Source: Phallusia mammillata
Taxonomy: Eukaryota > Chordata > Ascidiacea > Phlebobranchia > Ascidiidae
Assembly (NCBI GenBank): GCA_003260075.1
Contig: QLIY01000414.1
Coordinates: 46,195-110,194, forward strand
Length of the DNA stretch: 64,000 bases
Direction: 5' to 3'
Shown in pieces: positions 36,801 to 52,000 of the stretch (the first letter of the stretch is position 1; every line of letters starts with the position of its first letter). A program made the translations under genes and the position numbers. The notes beneath the pieces are model-generated. The model was not told where the DNA came from and searched no databases. It was given only the letters and a program-made list of their open reading frames with translations.

Positions 36801-39800
36801 AAAGGTCATACAATGCTGTATTGTAACGTAACAAAGCGATTGAATCATTATAACTTACATGGCAAGATTAAAACAACACGATTTTTTCGCATATTTGCTG
36901 GGTGGTTCCCTGCTCGCATTTGCTCTTTCTGAATTCGAATTGTCGTCAGTTTCTGCAAATTATTCAGAAAGAATGTTTATGCTAAAGATAGTTTAGTACG
37001 TAGTGTTGTTAATAGCGATGCCTCGAAGTTTCGATTAAAAACAATTCGGCAAAATATGCTCTTTTGAACCTAAAACTTTAAAAAAATCCAACTAAACCCG
37101 TTTTTGGGAACGTTTTTTTGAACAAATCTGTAAGAAAATCCGAACCAAATACTGCGTTAGAACAATATTTTGCAAGTGGACTATTTTTTTTATTTAGCGA
37201 AGATAACTAAAAAGAAACAGTTATAAAGGCATGATTGGAAAGAAATTGATATTCTTTGTTTGTATCTAAAAAATGATCTACAATATTCGTTAAGTCATCT
37301 ATCAAAAAGTTAATTCAACAACTGGGGTGTAGCAAATTTAATGTTGAAATACATCCAGTTTCACAAATAGGCCTACAAATTTAAACTTTGGTTATACACT
37401 CAAATGGTTATAAACGGGTGTAACTGATGTGGCCCCTCATATCACTGATGATGGTGGTTTTCATCAATAAACTTGTGAATAAATCCTAATGTAGTATTTT
37501 AAGTTGGACTTTCTCAGAAACAACACTTTACCTAACGCACGTCCGCATTGCAACTCAGCAAATAAACTCACCCTAAATTCGTGTTCCATCCCTGTAACGT
37601 TGCCAGGCAACCGCTGGTTCAACTCATCGATGTGCGAGTTCACTTCGGTAGCTTCTATCTCAGTGTCGCCGTACAAGTGATGCTCCAATAAAGCGTTGTA
37701 TATGAAAATGTATTGTTGCTGAAAATTAAAAAAATATCGTATTTCAACCCACAACTATGCTGCAAAATAGAACCTACACCTCTGGCATTGACAAATATAC
37801 TGCAAATGTGTTTCAAGTGCGACTGAAAAAGAATTAACTCGATGATGCTAACCAAATTCAAAAATTAAAGCTACTGTTGCCCTACGAGACACATATGATA
37901 CAATGTCAGCAAAATGTAAAAAACCTTTGCTTTAAACTAGATACATTACGACAGAAAAACAGAAAATTAAAATTATCAAAAGGCTAAAGCGTTTGGAAAG
38001 CTTTGACATCAAATTTAGAATCTAAAATCATTTTTTTATTGTTAGGTTTTGTCAGTTTAAAGTGAAGGTCATAAAACCACAGCAAATCTTGGTTAAACCG
38101 AAACTGCAGAAATTTTTTTTGATTCAAACAGGTCCGGATTAACCATGGTTTACTGTAGTCCATATTGGATTTTCCATCACAAACCCACCTCTGTCTGAAC
38201 CATCTCGGGTCGCTGACTTCTCATCTGCGAGACAAACCCGTACACGTCGATCTTGCTCTCCCTCAACATCATATCAACCATCGCATCAATGCAGATGAAC
38301 GTCCCTGTGCGACCCACACCAGCGCTGTGAAGCAAAAGGGAAAAAAGGGTTACATGTGGTTTCTAAGTACCAAGCCAAAAGTTTCGCAATCGGTACCAAG
38401 CATCACTGCTTTTACCGCTCGGTACTCGAACAAAGTCTGCTTGGTACAAACTACTCTTCAGTCAAAAACAAGGCTTACGCCGTGCTGCAAGGATGACTAA
38501 TGCTTTAAAAAGATCAAACAACTATAAAAATTGTCAACGATAATTACATGCCATATATGTGTGACGTCATAATACTAGCACGATCGGAAGATTTTAATCT
38601 ATTGTTGAATGACGAACTTTGCATAGGCTTGAACAAACGTTAGAAAACATTAATACGTTTGAAAATGTAAATGTGTAGAAATGCTTGGCGACCGACTTGA
38701 TATGATTACTGTTATATAAGATAAATCATACTACGCCAGGCCCATCGAAGGCACCATACCGAATCAGCCGGCCACCAAGCCGCCACTTGGCAAGGCGTAG
38801 GTTGGAAATCAATCCTGCGGTGGGATTCGAACCCCTGACAAGAATCTTTCCTGGACTCGCGCTTTACCAACTGAGCTACACATGCTCAGTGGTGAACCCG
38901 CCGAAAGACGAATGATCACAAGCACCATTGCCTGCCTTGTATGCTGCACATGTCAGCTTCGTAGTGGGGAATCACCAGAATGACAAGTAATATAAGATAA
39001 GAATAAACTAACTGGTTAATCTACAAACCTGCAATGCACGACAATAGCCCCGTAACCTGTCGGGCTTCCATGTTTTATCTTGCGCATGAACTTCAACATT
39101 CCTGAAGGGGATTTTGGAACTCCGAAATCCGGCCAACTCGTAAAGTGGTAATGCATTAAGTTTCTCCTCATGCTTAATGTGGCATCTCCGCGCATCTAAG
39201 ATGGAAAATATTTAAGTTATGCTTCATGTCTGTTAAGATTAAAGTTGGACAAACGTAGTGAGTTACAGAGGTGGCAATTGTGTGACCTAATGTGCAGAAG
39301 GTTGTGGGTTTCAACCCAGAATTAGTACCTCATGTTTGATTCGTCTGGGTTTGAGTAAGTTCGGTAAGTCTCAACCAAACTACCATTAGCACGAAAAAAG
39401 AATTGCTTCGAGCAGCAAGACATGAGCTAAAATTATTCACATTTTACTCCGAGGTGTCATAAAACATGCCTTTTATCGTATTAACAGCAGCTGTCCACAA
39501 CACACAGATTTAGAAAAGCAACAACAAAAATTAAGTTTGCGAGAAAGAAAGTATTTATCTCGATTTTTGAGATGGATCAAATAAAGGCCTTTGCTACTAT
39601 GTTACCTAATTAAAGGATGGTTTACAATAATTCAAATCGGCCATTATACCACTAAACCCTCTGGACCAACCTGTTGAATGGTGAACTTTCGTATGGTGTA
39701 ATCCACCAGTCTGTTTTCACCTTGAAACACAATACTCAAATCCCCATACACTTCCTTGCTTGATGTCGGCCAGTACTGGGCACATTTAATCTGCTTTAAC

Positions 39801-42800
39801 ACAAAAATATATTTCTGTTAAACAAAGAAAAATAAAATACTGATTTAAAGCCATATTACTAATTCGTTTTATGCATCTGTTGTGATTTTGTTTGTTTAGG
39901 ACAGTGGTTCTTAACCGGTGAGAAATTTCCCACGAGAGAGGAGACTTTTCAAAATTCCAAAAACTTTAATCTCTCACAGAAGCACTATTTAAACTAAATA
40001 AGATTGCAGTATACCTTTGGAGTTCCAGGCCAAATCGCTTCACAAAATTATTTCATTAAAGAATAATTTTTTTTGTTAACGTAGGGCACAAAACATCATT
40101 ATAAAAATAACAAAGGGGGAAATTCGAAGTTGGTGGTTGACTTTAGTGGGAAACCTCACCAAAAAGGTTAAGAACCACTGGTTTAGGACATAAAAAGATG
40201 GTTTTCCTCTATGTTGCAAATTTATGTATACTACAACTTGTTTAATCTTTTAGTATGTGGAGCATTTAGTTTTATTGCAACTAATATAAATTTAATGGAC
40301 AGATCCGTATATAGTGTTCCAATATAAATTTGTCCTCTGTTTTTGGGGTCACTATCTTGTTTCTAGTATTACTGATATGATATAAATATTGCATGGCAAT
40401 TTTTGTATGATAAAACATATTCATGTGTAAAAATGGTTTATTAAATATATTTAAAAAAAAATATGTGTCAAATCTTTTACAAAAAGGAAATTATTCTTAG
40501 AAGTCTTGTAGCAAAAACTTTTAAATTTCTTTTAAATTGTTAACTTTGCCCCAAACCTCTTTTCCTTCTTCCAAATTAGTGACCATTATAATTGTGGTGA
40601 CATTTTGATCCCAAACCATCCTCCAGAAATCGTTGATTGTTCCTTCTTTGGGACCTTGAGCTGCAATGAACTTGCCCTTGTGTTTGTAACCCTGGGTACA
40701 AGAAAATTGTTCAAGGAGTTGTCATAAAATTGCTACTTTGTGTTAAAATTTAAACAAAAATATAACATTGTTTGTGCCTATGTTTATAAGCTTGTGATTA
40801 AAAAGCAATTGTATATGTTTTATAGTCAGAGGTTTCGCAGAACCATTTGCTTTATCAAAGAATTCGTTTTTGTTTTGTTTTTCAAAAGAAATGGAGTAGT
40901 TATGTTTTAATTGTACACATTATTGTAGACGTTGTAATTATCAGTGATATAATTTGAAAACAAGTTTTATGGCGTTTTACTTTTTACCAAGTTACATTGT
41001 TTGAAAATTGGTTAAACAAAGTGAAGTATGAATGAAAAACTTACATCAACAAACGAAGCATTAATATAATCACTTTCATTTAGTCCTGACTTGGGTAAAA
41101 CAACTCTGGAATGATCATCTGCAAATAAATAAATAAATGGCTCAAATTAATGGTGATTTTCACTTCATCTTTATCTTATTTTGAATTCCTATATAAATCA
41201 ATAGTGGTTAGGAACACTATACATGGACTTGAAAAGTAATTTAATCAAAAACATTACTGCCAAGGAACTGGTGTATATAGAAAACATCGTTCAGACGTTT
41301 CGACAATCTCTGTTGTCATCATTAGTGTAGGTCGTTAGTCATCAGTTATTACATATCCTAAATCCCCTTCACTTCAACTATTTAAACTTATAATTTTTTT
41401 AAAAAAATCGTAAGAATATTGATGGTATTAAAACCACATGGACAGTTATTGAGGGGCCATTTTGTAGCACCTATTTACTTGGAAACCAGGATAATTTAAA
41501 CAACCCTCTTTTTTGTAATTAAGCTTTGTTAGTGGCAAATGTGGGGAATGTATTCGAAAACCGTTTGCTCTTACACCTTATAATATTATAATATTACAAT
41601 TTTCAATATTAGTTTCAAAGTCAATTACAGTTTCAAGTTTTGTACTTGAAAAGCTCCAAAAACAAAGTCGCTTAACTTGAAAATTTAAACGTTTTTATAA
41701 CATTATAAAGGTAACTTTGACCTTGAGTCAGGTTAAAACAAATTTATTTATTGGTAAATAAATCAACCAGCAAGTTTAAGGTTAGAAAGTGACTTAATTA
41801 TATTCAGCTAATGAACTCACAAGGTAGAATATTAGTGTAGCGATTCTTTTCTTTGTTTTGAATTTTTCCTCCAGCGTCCCTTGCACCATTCCCTTCAGGT
41901 AAACTCTGTGAGAAAACAACATTTAATTAAAAAAAAAACAGTACAAATAAACTGAGTACTTAAACAAAACAACAAGTGATATTTACAACAGCTCTGCCAT
42001 TTTTGTTTACAAATGGCATTCTCGTGTATTGTAGTAGGGTAATGAAGTTTGTTTTTACTGTTATAATTCAACAATAAATGTTAAATAAATTACTTGTAAC
42101 AACAGTTTCCTGTTTGCTATATTAAAACCTTGCTAGATACTAACACCATTAGCACATTTTTGAGACTGTTTTCCATGTTGTCTATTGTAAGGTTTAATTT
42201 TTTTAATGTTTGTTTTATGCATTACCTGGTTTGCACATTGCTTTAAGATTTAAACAGGTATAGAATTTTAGAAAAAAGTTACATGTTACAACAGTCCTGT
42301 TTACTGTATAAACAGCTTTCTAGATACTATCCGCATTAAAGCATTTTTGACACTGTTGTTGCACATGGTCTTAAGGCCGTTTTTAGTGTTTAAATTTTGA
42401 TTGCTTATTTTTTATGCATTTGCAAATTGCTTTAAAACTATTGAGAAACAGAGCTTTGGTTTCATTAGTTGTAAATTCTTACCGAGAATTCTTCCCTGAA
42501 CAACTTGTCATCATCTGCGTGTCTTCTGTTAAATTCTGTCTCAAGTCTTTCAAGGGGAAGAGGAGCAAACTTGCTGCGAGTGCTTCCGTTTGGTACAAGT
42601 TTCCTTATCTCACTCTCATCATACCGGCTGCTACTACAAGTGTGAGAACATTGTTTGTGAGGGGATGTTCAGTTTATTTTATTCATTTTTTATAGAGTTA
42701 CAATTTTTTTGTGCTTTTTGCTACAGTAGGTGTGCAAATATGTTTTTATTTTTTTAAATTATTTTGCTTGATGCAGGGGCTAAACATGCTAAAAATATTC

Positions 42801-42983
42801 AAAATAACTTCTTTAAAAAGTTGCCAAATGATTTTGAGTAATCTGCAGTCCGTATAAAAAAATCAAAGTCAATTTTTGCACTTAAAAAATTGTACTCACA
42901 GATAAAAATAAGATATTAAAAATTTGTCACAAAAAGTTTGTTACTTGAAAAAAAAAAAAACTGTCAAGTAAACGTTACAAATA

Positions 42984-43032
<49 letters not shown>

Positions 43033-46000
43033 AAAAAAATCTTACGACTTACTAATGAATTGGAGGAGAATCCTTTTTATATCTTGAAGGTTTTCGGCCC
43101 CGTTTTCGCCAAAGAATAAACAGAGCGACACCGACAAGAAGCAGAACAACAACTACCACCACACTTATAACCACAGGCATTGTTGGAAACCCAGCTGCAG
43201 AAGGGTCAGTGGGACCTGGGTCATTTGGGTCTTCTGGTCCCACAGTCGAAACACCTGTGTCATCTTTTGTGGGTACTCTTGGACCTGGGAAATAAACACC
43301 TTTGTTTTATAATTCTTTTGAGACCTTTGTTTCAACTTTTGTAAAACACAAGATTTTAGGCAAAACCAAAGTTTTTTTGTTAAACTTAGATCTACTCAAA
43401 ACTGATTTTGCGATATTCTAATATTGGCCATATTTGAATTCGTTTAAGTCCAGCAACATGTGGTTAAATTGTCTTAATTATGGTTTTCAATAACAAAGCA
43501 TATAAATAAACATGTTTGTGGATAAAAGCAAGCACCATTTTGGCACCCTGTCGTAAATATGTACATTTATAATATGTCTCATCACCAGCTGTACTGATAA
43601 GACCTTATAGATCAAAACAATGTGCATTTTCAATGTCCTTACTTATGTATGTTTAAGTTTTCTAATTAATGTACAAATTTAAATAACAATCAATCACAAT
43701 AAGGTAGATTAAAAACACAAAGCTTACTTAACACACCTATTGAATTTGATGACTCAGTTGTCTTTGCGGCTGTTGTATTTTCAACAACAACATTTGTTGG
43801 AGGTTTTATTGTTGTAGGTATGACCGTGGTTGTTGTTGTAGGAGAAGATGGTTCTGTGGTTACTGTGCTTGTTGTAGTGGTTGATTTGGTTGTCATTGTA
43901 GTTGTAGGAGCTACAGTTGTTGATGCGATTGTTGCTTCAGTCGTCACAATAAAGTCTGAGAAAAAAAAGATTGACTCAAGTGTGAGCAAAAACAAAAAAT
44001 CTGTAGAGTTTAATACAATCATCAACCTAAAAAAAATGAAAACACGAAATATGGTCCCCCCCAGTGCCTTGTATCCAATATAACAACTTTTTAGATGATT
44101 TATTATAGTAAAAACAATTCAAATCGCATTGACATCACATAAGTCTATTCTAAAACCACACAAGGTTACATGATATTATACTGAATAACTTTGAGTTTTG
44201 CAAACTAAAACATAGCCTTTCAACATAACATAGTGCATTAAAACTCAATTCTGTCTGTGTCTGCATGATTTAGGCTGAATGCGAAAAATATGTTTCAAAA
44301 TAAAATAATAAATGATGCATATTCAATATATAACTCTGTTGATTACATAAAATTTATGCAACATCTTATAGAGAACAAGCTGTAATCTCAAATAACAAGT
44401 AACTACTGCCCCCAGGGAAAACATGTGCCACATTTTCATGTCTCAGGGTGACACTTATAGTTTGTTAAAGCTACAATAATCGGTTGGAAACAAGAAACAA
44501 CTATTAGGGTGATATTGAAAGGTTTTTTTGCTAAAACCTAATCCTTTCTCCACTTTAAAATACACTGGATTTCTTTTCTTAAAAAATTTGGATAGAAGAT
44601 TTGGTCACAAGCTAAATTTGAAAAGCGGCATTTTTACACAAAAACTTCAACATTTGTGTTTTACTTCATTGTTAGGCTACGACCTGGTCCAAAGTATTGT
44701 TCTTACAACCAAAACTGATACAAAGTTAGTTGTCACCAAAGTCACCGCTTTTTTAATACACAGGATTTTTGGCAGTGGTATAAAGCAAAATATCACAGGA
44801 CAATATTTGCATGACAAGTCACCAAAGTCAATGACTTGTTTCCAAAAAAACATATAAATTCACACATGTTATTGAGTAAAACTTTTATTAACAGTTTTTA
44901 GACTAAATATACCACTTCACTGCTTACCTTAACAAACATGTAGACCTCTTAAACTTCACATGTAAAAAACTAACAAATATAAACAACTGAATGAAAACGC
45001 ATACTTTTGTTCAAAATTCTATTCCTTTTCAATGGAAGACTCTCCCAATTAACACACATCCTGACAAAATGAACCAGAGCTGACAATTATGATTCAATCA
45101 ACCTGAAGCTTCCTTTCTTCTGTCAAGTGGTTTTTCTTTTCCCCATTTTAAGTGGTTTGGCTGAGTGTCAAATTACGAGGTTAAGTCAGGCGAAGTTGGA
45201 CGTCATGTCAATGATCCTCTTATAATAAACTTTACTAAGACTAACTGACATAAATGGCAATAGCTTTTCACCTAACACTCAATGAATTAATTTAACAACA
45301 AACTTCTATACTTCACTTGTTCTAACGTAAGATCTACACCCTGTGATGTTATAACATAATAAATATAATATTTTATACTACTTATGGCAGATTTAGCCCA
45401 ATTTAAGCTACTTTTTCTGTAGGAACTGATTCGGTATGTTCCAAAAACATATGTGACAAACAATTTGTTCCTCTTCTGACTATGTTAAGCACAATAATAA
45501 CAACATTTTTCTTTCAAAAGCCGAGTGAAAACAGTTGATTTTTTTTTAAAGTTCTAACTTCATTAAATCTTAAATTATAAATTGACACACCTTGAGCTTG
45601 CTCTCACTATCTTAATGTTAGACTCCAAAATCCTACACAAAACTCCATTTACATGATATTACACATTAACACTTGGCCGATCATTCAAGAGAAGTGAGAG
45701 TTAACAGATACAAGAGACTGTAGAAGAAAGGGCATCCAATCATCACACTTCGTCATTCAATGAGCCTCTCTGTTTACACAGCAAATTCTCTTTTCCTAAT
45801 CAAATGCGTTCATTTCCCTTTGTATTACAAAACAACGTCATTGAGACGAATCAAGCGCCAATAAAAACTATAAAATATTGATTGCTGTGGCATCACAACG
45901 GAAAGTACAAGGTTATTAAACCTGGAAAGAAAATCCGTTTCATATTAATAATTAACCTTTCCTAAGCACTCTTGAATGTCTGATGTGTTTGGGTTTTGCT

Positions 46001-49000
46001 AACATTACTCTAAACCCTCACCACACAAGACAAAGATCAATGATTTCCTACAGTTTATGTATTAGTTGCCAATTGATGCTTTGCTAACTAAACCTTTTCT
46101 AAGCTCTCCTGAACATCTGACAGGTTTGGGTATTGCTTAACAAAGATTAGCGCCGGACTAACATTGCTTTAAACTTACCACAAAAGAGATCAATGGTTTT
46201 CTACAATTTGTGGATTAGTTTAGTTAGCTATTGATGCTTTGCTTGATGCAAGAGTAACAATGATAAATGACAAGCTAATATTTCTGAATGTATCCACATA
46301 GATGTAATGTAAATTATTTCACAGCTGAAATGTAGAAGGCATTAAGCAAAAAAATAAAGTTGTCAAATAAGGACAGATCCCCTGAACAGTCACAACAAGT
46401 TTATTTGCATACAAGTAAAACTGATCTAAATCTTCATTTTTTAACAAATACATCCACTGTATTAACTGTGAACCAATAGTTTAGTAAAAAGCCTTACACG
46501 AGATCTCAACAACATTTACAAAACAATAAATTAAGTAAGACAAAAGAAACTGTCTAAACCTTGTGATATTTTACATGCAAATACTGGGTTTAAACTGTTT
46601 GCACAGAATATTTAAAACCGTGCATTGTGTACCTAAACAAAGAAGGTGTTAATTCAATCCCTAAATCTTTTCAACAAGCAAACAGCATGACTTACTGTCG
46701 GTGTGTTGATCGTCCCCAGACATTTTGTCAGTTATTGGTTCCAGTTGGCAGACCAAGTTTAACCGCTTGTGATAAATATAAATAAACTACTACCTCAGCA
46801 GACTGAGCTACATGAATATTCAAGGATGTTTAAACAAACACTATGAGCACCTGAAGTGGAGAAAGATTAAAACATTGTAGCAATTCTAAAGCAGAGTTTT
46901 CAAATGAGGGAAAAATTTGTGTGCAACAAAGGTTGCGAACCTTGTAATAAACACTGAACAAGCATTTGTTCACTTCTTTAAAAAAACTGATTTCTGTTAT
47001 TAAAACTGGTGTATCATATTTCCCTTAATAGCTACAACTTGCTTTTAAGTCTCATAGGATTTGCACTATCTTTTTTAAACATGTAAACGCATCAAGACAA
47101 CAAATAATTTGTTTGAAAAAAATTCCTAGAAAAAAACAAAAAACCCTAAACTTCTTTTAACAAAGGAACAAAACTGCCAACAAATTGTACAAGTTTAAAA
47201 CATGAATTGGCTTCTTAACTGGACATAGCATTCGAATTCAATGTTGATTTACCCGATGCCCAACCTTTGGATGTAGACAAACATATTTGACATTTCCAAA
47301 ACTTCTATTAAGTCAACATCAACTTCATATCATCGTATATTAATTGGGACTTAATGTTCTTATTCTAAACAAATAGAGCCTTTAACCTGCTGAAGCTTCT
47401 GTCATTTCCTAATCTTTACTACCTTTACCAATTCCGGTGAGTAATACCAAAAAACATTTTTCACTTGTGAATATCAAAAAAGACCGACTCTTTTGACATC
47501 ATTTGTAAACTTAACCAACAAACATAATGCAAAAGTTCTATTACTGACAATTCCCACACCAAGCAATCCCACTGCAAATACATAAGTTCTGCTGTAGAAG
47601 TACAAGAGACATATGATTCTAAATATCCAATGTTACCAGGATCTCAAATTTCCACCAAATGATTTTGTATGAAAACTTCACAATAGAAAGCCCCACAACA
47701 CCCATACAAGTGAAAAGGGATAATACAATTACAGATCATTGATGTCAAAGTTGATGGAACAAAAATTATTGCCACATGGGTTGTGTTTCAGACACAAGCT
47801 CTTATGAATCAATTTAACTTGCTGCCTTTTCTTACAATTGTTTTGAAAGACGAAAATAAAAAAATCTACCCAACTTCCACAGATATATGTTGATTCAAAA
47901 TATTTAAGGATAGTTGGTAGTACCAGGCAACACAATGTTTTGTCTTTTCTTAGCCTAAATCTCCTGAAAACTGCATAAGCCATGATTTAAACAAATACAA
48001 ACACAAGCTCAACAGATCATATGGCATGTATTGAAGATAAAAACTTTGTCTTGTACTAACTAATACATCATAAACATATGTTTTTACTGAAAACTTTGCT
48101 TACAAAACCTGCTATTGAAAAATATATATTATCTGAAATAATGAATACCAGATGTTGAAAAAACAAAACAAAATTATAAGCTTACATCTTTAGTAGTATT
48201 TTAGTTATTTTTGCAATTAAATGTATTAATACAATTTCTTACTGCAAATAGGTGGTGATGTATGTGACCATGACTTGTTTGCCTGACAAGTGGTGAAGCC
48301 AGGACCAGCTCGTTGGTAACCATCGTTGCATTTAAATCCACACTGCTCATCCATATATGCTCTTGATGTTGGTGAGTAGGTCATATCTTTACAGATAATT
48401 TCACCGTTTTCAAGTGGTGCCAAATGTGGACATTCAATTTCTGGAAAAAAACAAATCTAAATTACTTTTTGTGTGATTTATTTTTTTTAAATAAAGCAGC
48501 AGTGCTATTGTAACAGAATTAGTCAACACACAACCATTTTGAAAAAAAATATGCTTCATCCTTAAGAGCATTCAGAGTTTCTTATTCACATAGAATGTAA
48601 AACAACATAGTTCATAGTAATAATTAGCGACTTCTTGATAAAGAGTGACATAAATTTTATTTTGTGTTTGCAAAAGCAAAATATTTTTGTGGTCACAAAA
48701 AGCGATATAATGACTACAAATAACTTTACAGCAGGGGTGGGCAACCTGCAGCCCGCGGGCTGCATGCGGCCCTTCATTAAAGCTTGTGCGGCCCACAGAA
48801 ATGCTTGGATTTCAAAAGTACTGGCAAACGAGTCTAATTATTACATATTTTTGAGCTGACTAATGCGCCTGATGCTAGTTTTCTGCGATGTGGCTAGAAT
48901 CAAATACAATTATTCTTGTAGTTGAGCATATTTGGTAAGAAACAAAGCAAAATCACTTTGTGGGGGGGGGGGATGCGGCCCTCGAATCACTTTTGACTTT

Positions 49001-52000
49001 TATAATTGGCCCTACAGTAACAAAAGTTGCCCATCCCTGCTTTACAGTCTTGCTGGTACTTTTTCATTTTAACAACAAAATGACCTTGATTTTCATGATA
49101 AAAAATACTGAAAAAAGTGCATATTACAATACTTTTAGCTTTTGATTCAACTTCTTTTAATGCAGCAGTGTGTATTAAACACACGAGTTGTTCGGAAAAA
49201 CAACTTACTTTTGCATGTTGGTTTTTTCGAAGTCCACTGACCATTTGTTCCGCATGACCTACTTTGGGCCCCAATCATTTCATAAGTCTCTTCGCATGTG
49301 AAATCGCATGACGACTGAAATTCATTTGCAAGATCGCAACTTTCAGTTCCGTGTTCAATGTTCGTGCCATCATCAGGACAAGTTATCTCTGTAAGAAAAA
49401 CAAGAATACACAAATCATCTAAACCACTCGGAAAAAAAGGTTAGCAATAAACAGTCAAAAACATGGCTATAACAATGACTGAAGTAATCTATTACAGAAC
49501 ACTGAATAGAGTGTGACAATTTATTTGGACCCCAAAGTTACCAGTAATTATTTTGGAACCGCTACAAACAGAAAAAAAATACTATTGTTTACTATCTCAC
49601 ATTTGGTTGATTTAAACTGATTCAAACTTGTATTTTAGATTAGAGCAATTCTATATTTAATGGTTTGCTTGTTTTCTGTCTGTTCAAATTTGATAACATC
49701 ATGTCAACGTTTTTGGAGTGCATTCTAACACTTGTATGGTACAATGAATCCAAAACAGGAAATTACATTGTATTGGCAAGTTCTCTGATTTGCTTTTAAA
49801 AAAGTATTTGCATAAATAAGTAATTTGCTATAAGTGAAGCTAGCATTATACCAGTACTCTTTGAACATGGTGCCCCACAAAAGCTACAAGGGGTACATGA
49901 GCACAAATAGACCTATCAAATTGCAGTATCACTTTTGAATGGTGCCATAGAGGAATTAGGTTTGAGAGAACTGGTTTATCCACAGTACTTGGACTGTGCT
50001 TGTGATTTTAGCCCTGAACTTTGACTCAGAATACAGTCATACTTGTTTAAACCGGATTTGGTCAATCCAGATCTTCACTTAATTCAGGCAAAACTCTAAG
50101 GTACAAATGATTTATAATGTGATATGGCTAATCAGCATCGGTTAATCCATATCTTCGAATAATCCGCACAAATTTCTTGATTCAAACGACTAACAAAGGT
50201 ATGCTTTACATTTGCAAATTTAATTTTATCTCTACATACTTTTACATGATGGAGCTCTAGTGTTCGACCAGCCATCAGTATTACACTGTGTACGAGATGC
50301 CCCGATCAAACTGAATCCCTCTTGACAGTGAAACTGACACACAGAGCCATAGTTACTGAACTCAGTACAAGAAACTTTGCCGTTGCTAGGATTGCTGAAG
50401 TCCGGAGTGCAAGTTATTCCTGAAAGAAAGGAAACATATATATTTTTATTATAACAGTTTTTTTCACATATTATTTGTAAAACCAGTGATCATAGTCCAA
50501 AGTTTTTTAAATATTCTTGAGTCTTGCTTCTGTTTTGTCAATATCAGAAATAAAACATATTCTAAAAATTTATTCATAAACACTTAGTACAAGAAAACGG
50601 ACTTAATGAGTAATTTATTCAAAAACATAACTGCCAGGGATCTTGTGTATACAGAATACATTTATTACAAAATATACCAAAGGAAACTTTAATTATTTAG
50701 ATAAATGGGTGTAACTGATGTGGCCGTCATATCACTGATGATGGCATGAGCATTTGCCAAAATGTTTGAACAATAAAGCATGCTGCTTTTTACATCTAGT
50801 TGGGCCGTTATTTTCACCATTAAAATTATTTAAATGTTTCATGAAAAAATATTTGTACATAAATAGATGTTTCTAAACAAGAACAAACAGCTTAATTCGT
50901 TTCTGGTATTGTTTTGGTAAATTTTAAAAACTTACTTTCACAATATGGTAATCTGGTGCTCCATGTTCCGTCAACTAAACACTTCGCTGACTTTGCACCA
51001 ATCAAGTTATAACCAACACCGCATGAAAATGTACAGGTTGAAGTGTAGAAAAAATTATCATTGCATGTAATTTGACCGTTGCCAAGATTGTCAAGAGATG
51101 GACACGAAATTCCTGAAACAAATTGTTAATTTTATTTTTTGAATGTTTTTACTTAAGGTATTTTGCTTTTGACATGTATGTTAGTTAGGGAAATCAAAAT
51201 ATATTTTAAGTATTTTTTATGAAACATATTACCAACTGAACCTGAGCAAAAAAGTGTAAAACATATAATTTGATGTGTGATCATATGCTAATTTTTTGAT
51301 TTCATTTCCTAATACGTATAAGCACAAAAACTAAAAACTTGTCAAATACATTAGGTAAACATGTTTTAGTTTAAATGTAGATGATTTAACAGAACTAAAT
51401 CAGATACAGGGTGATTGGGAGGGGGGGGGGAATATTTGATGTGTGATCATATGCTATTTTTAATTTCATTTCCTACAATAACCCAATAACAAAATCAGAT
51501 TTTAGTTAAAGTTTCTTACTTCTGCAAGTTGGTGAGGTCTGATCCCAATTTCCTTTCTCGTTACATGTTAAAACTTTTTCTCCTTCCAGTGAATAACCTT
51601 TGTCGCATGAAAATGTGCACTTGCTTCCGAACTTATCCTCATTTGTGCATTTTAAAGTACCATGTGTTGGTGCTGTGATTGACTCTGAACACCTGATGCC
51701 TGAAACAAATTGTTGTTTTCGTTGCTACATGTTTTTTGACCAGTCCCAATATTTGCAATTAACATTTAAGTAATGTTTTTGCATCTGTGCTAATATGTCA
51801 GGCTTTGCATTGTTCTTGGATAAACAAAATGCACTACGCTTGGTAATACAGCCCCAGTTCAAGCCACAAACAACTACAATGTAGTATGCACTATGTTTGA
51901 AATTTATAGTGTAAATATGTCAGTTTCTGATTAATTAGGAAAAGTAGAACTTTTGCTGAATAAAGGGGTGGTAATTGTGAAATTTGAATTTTTTTAGTAA

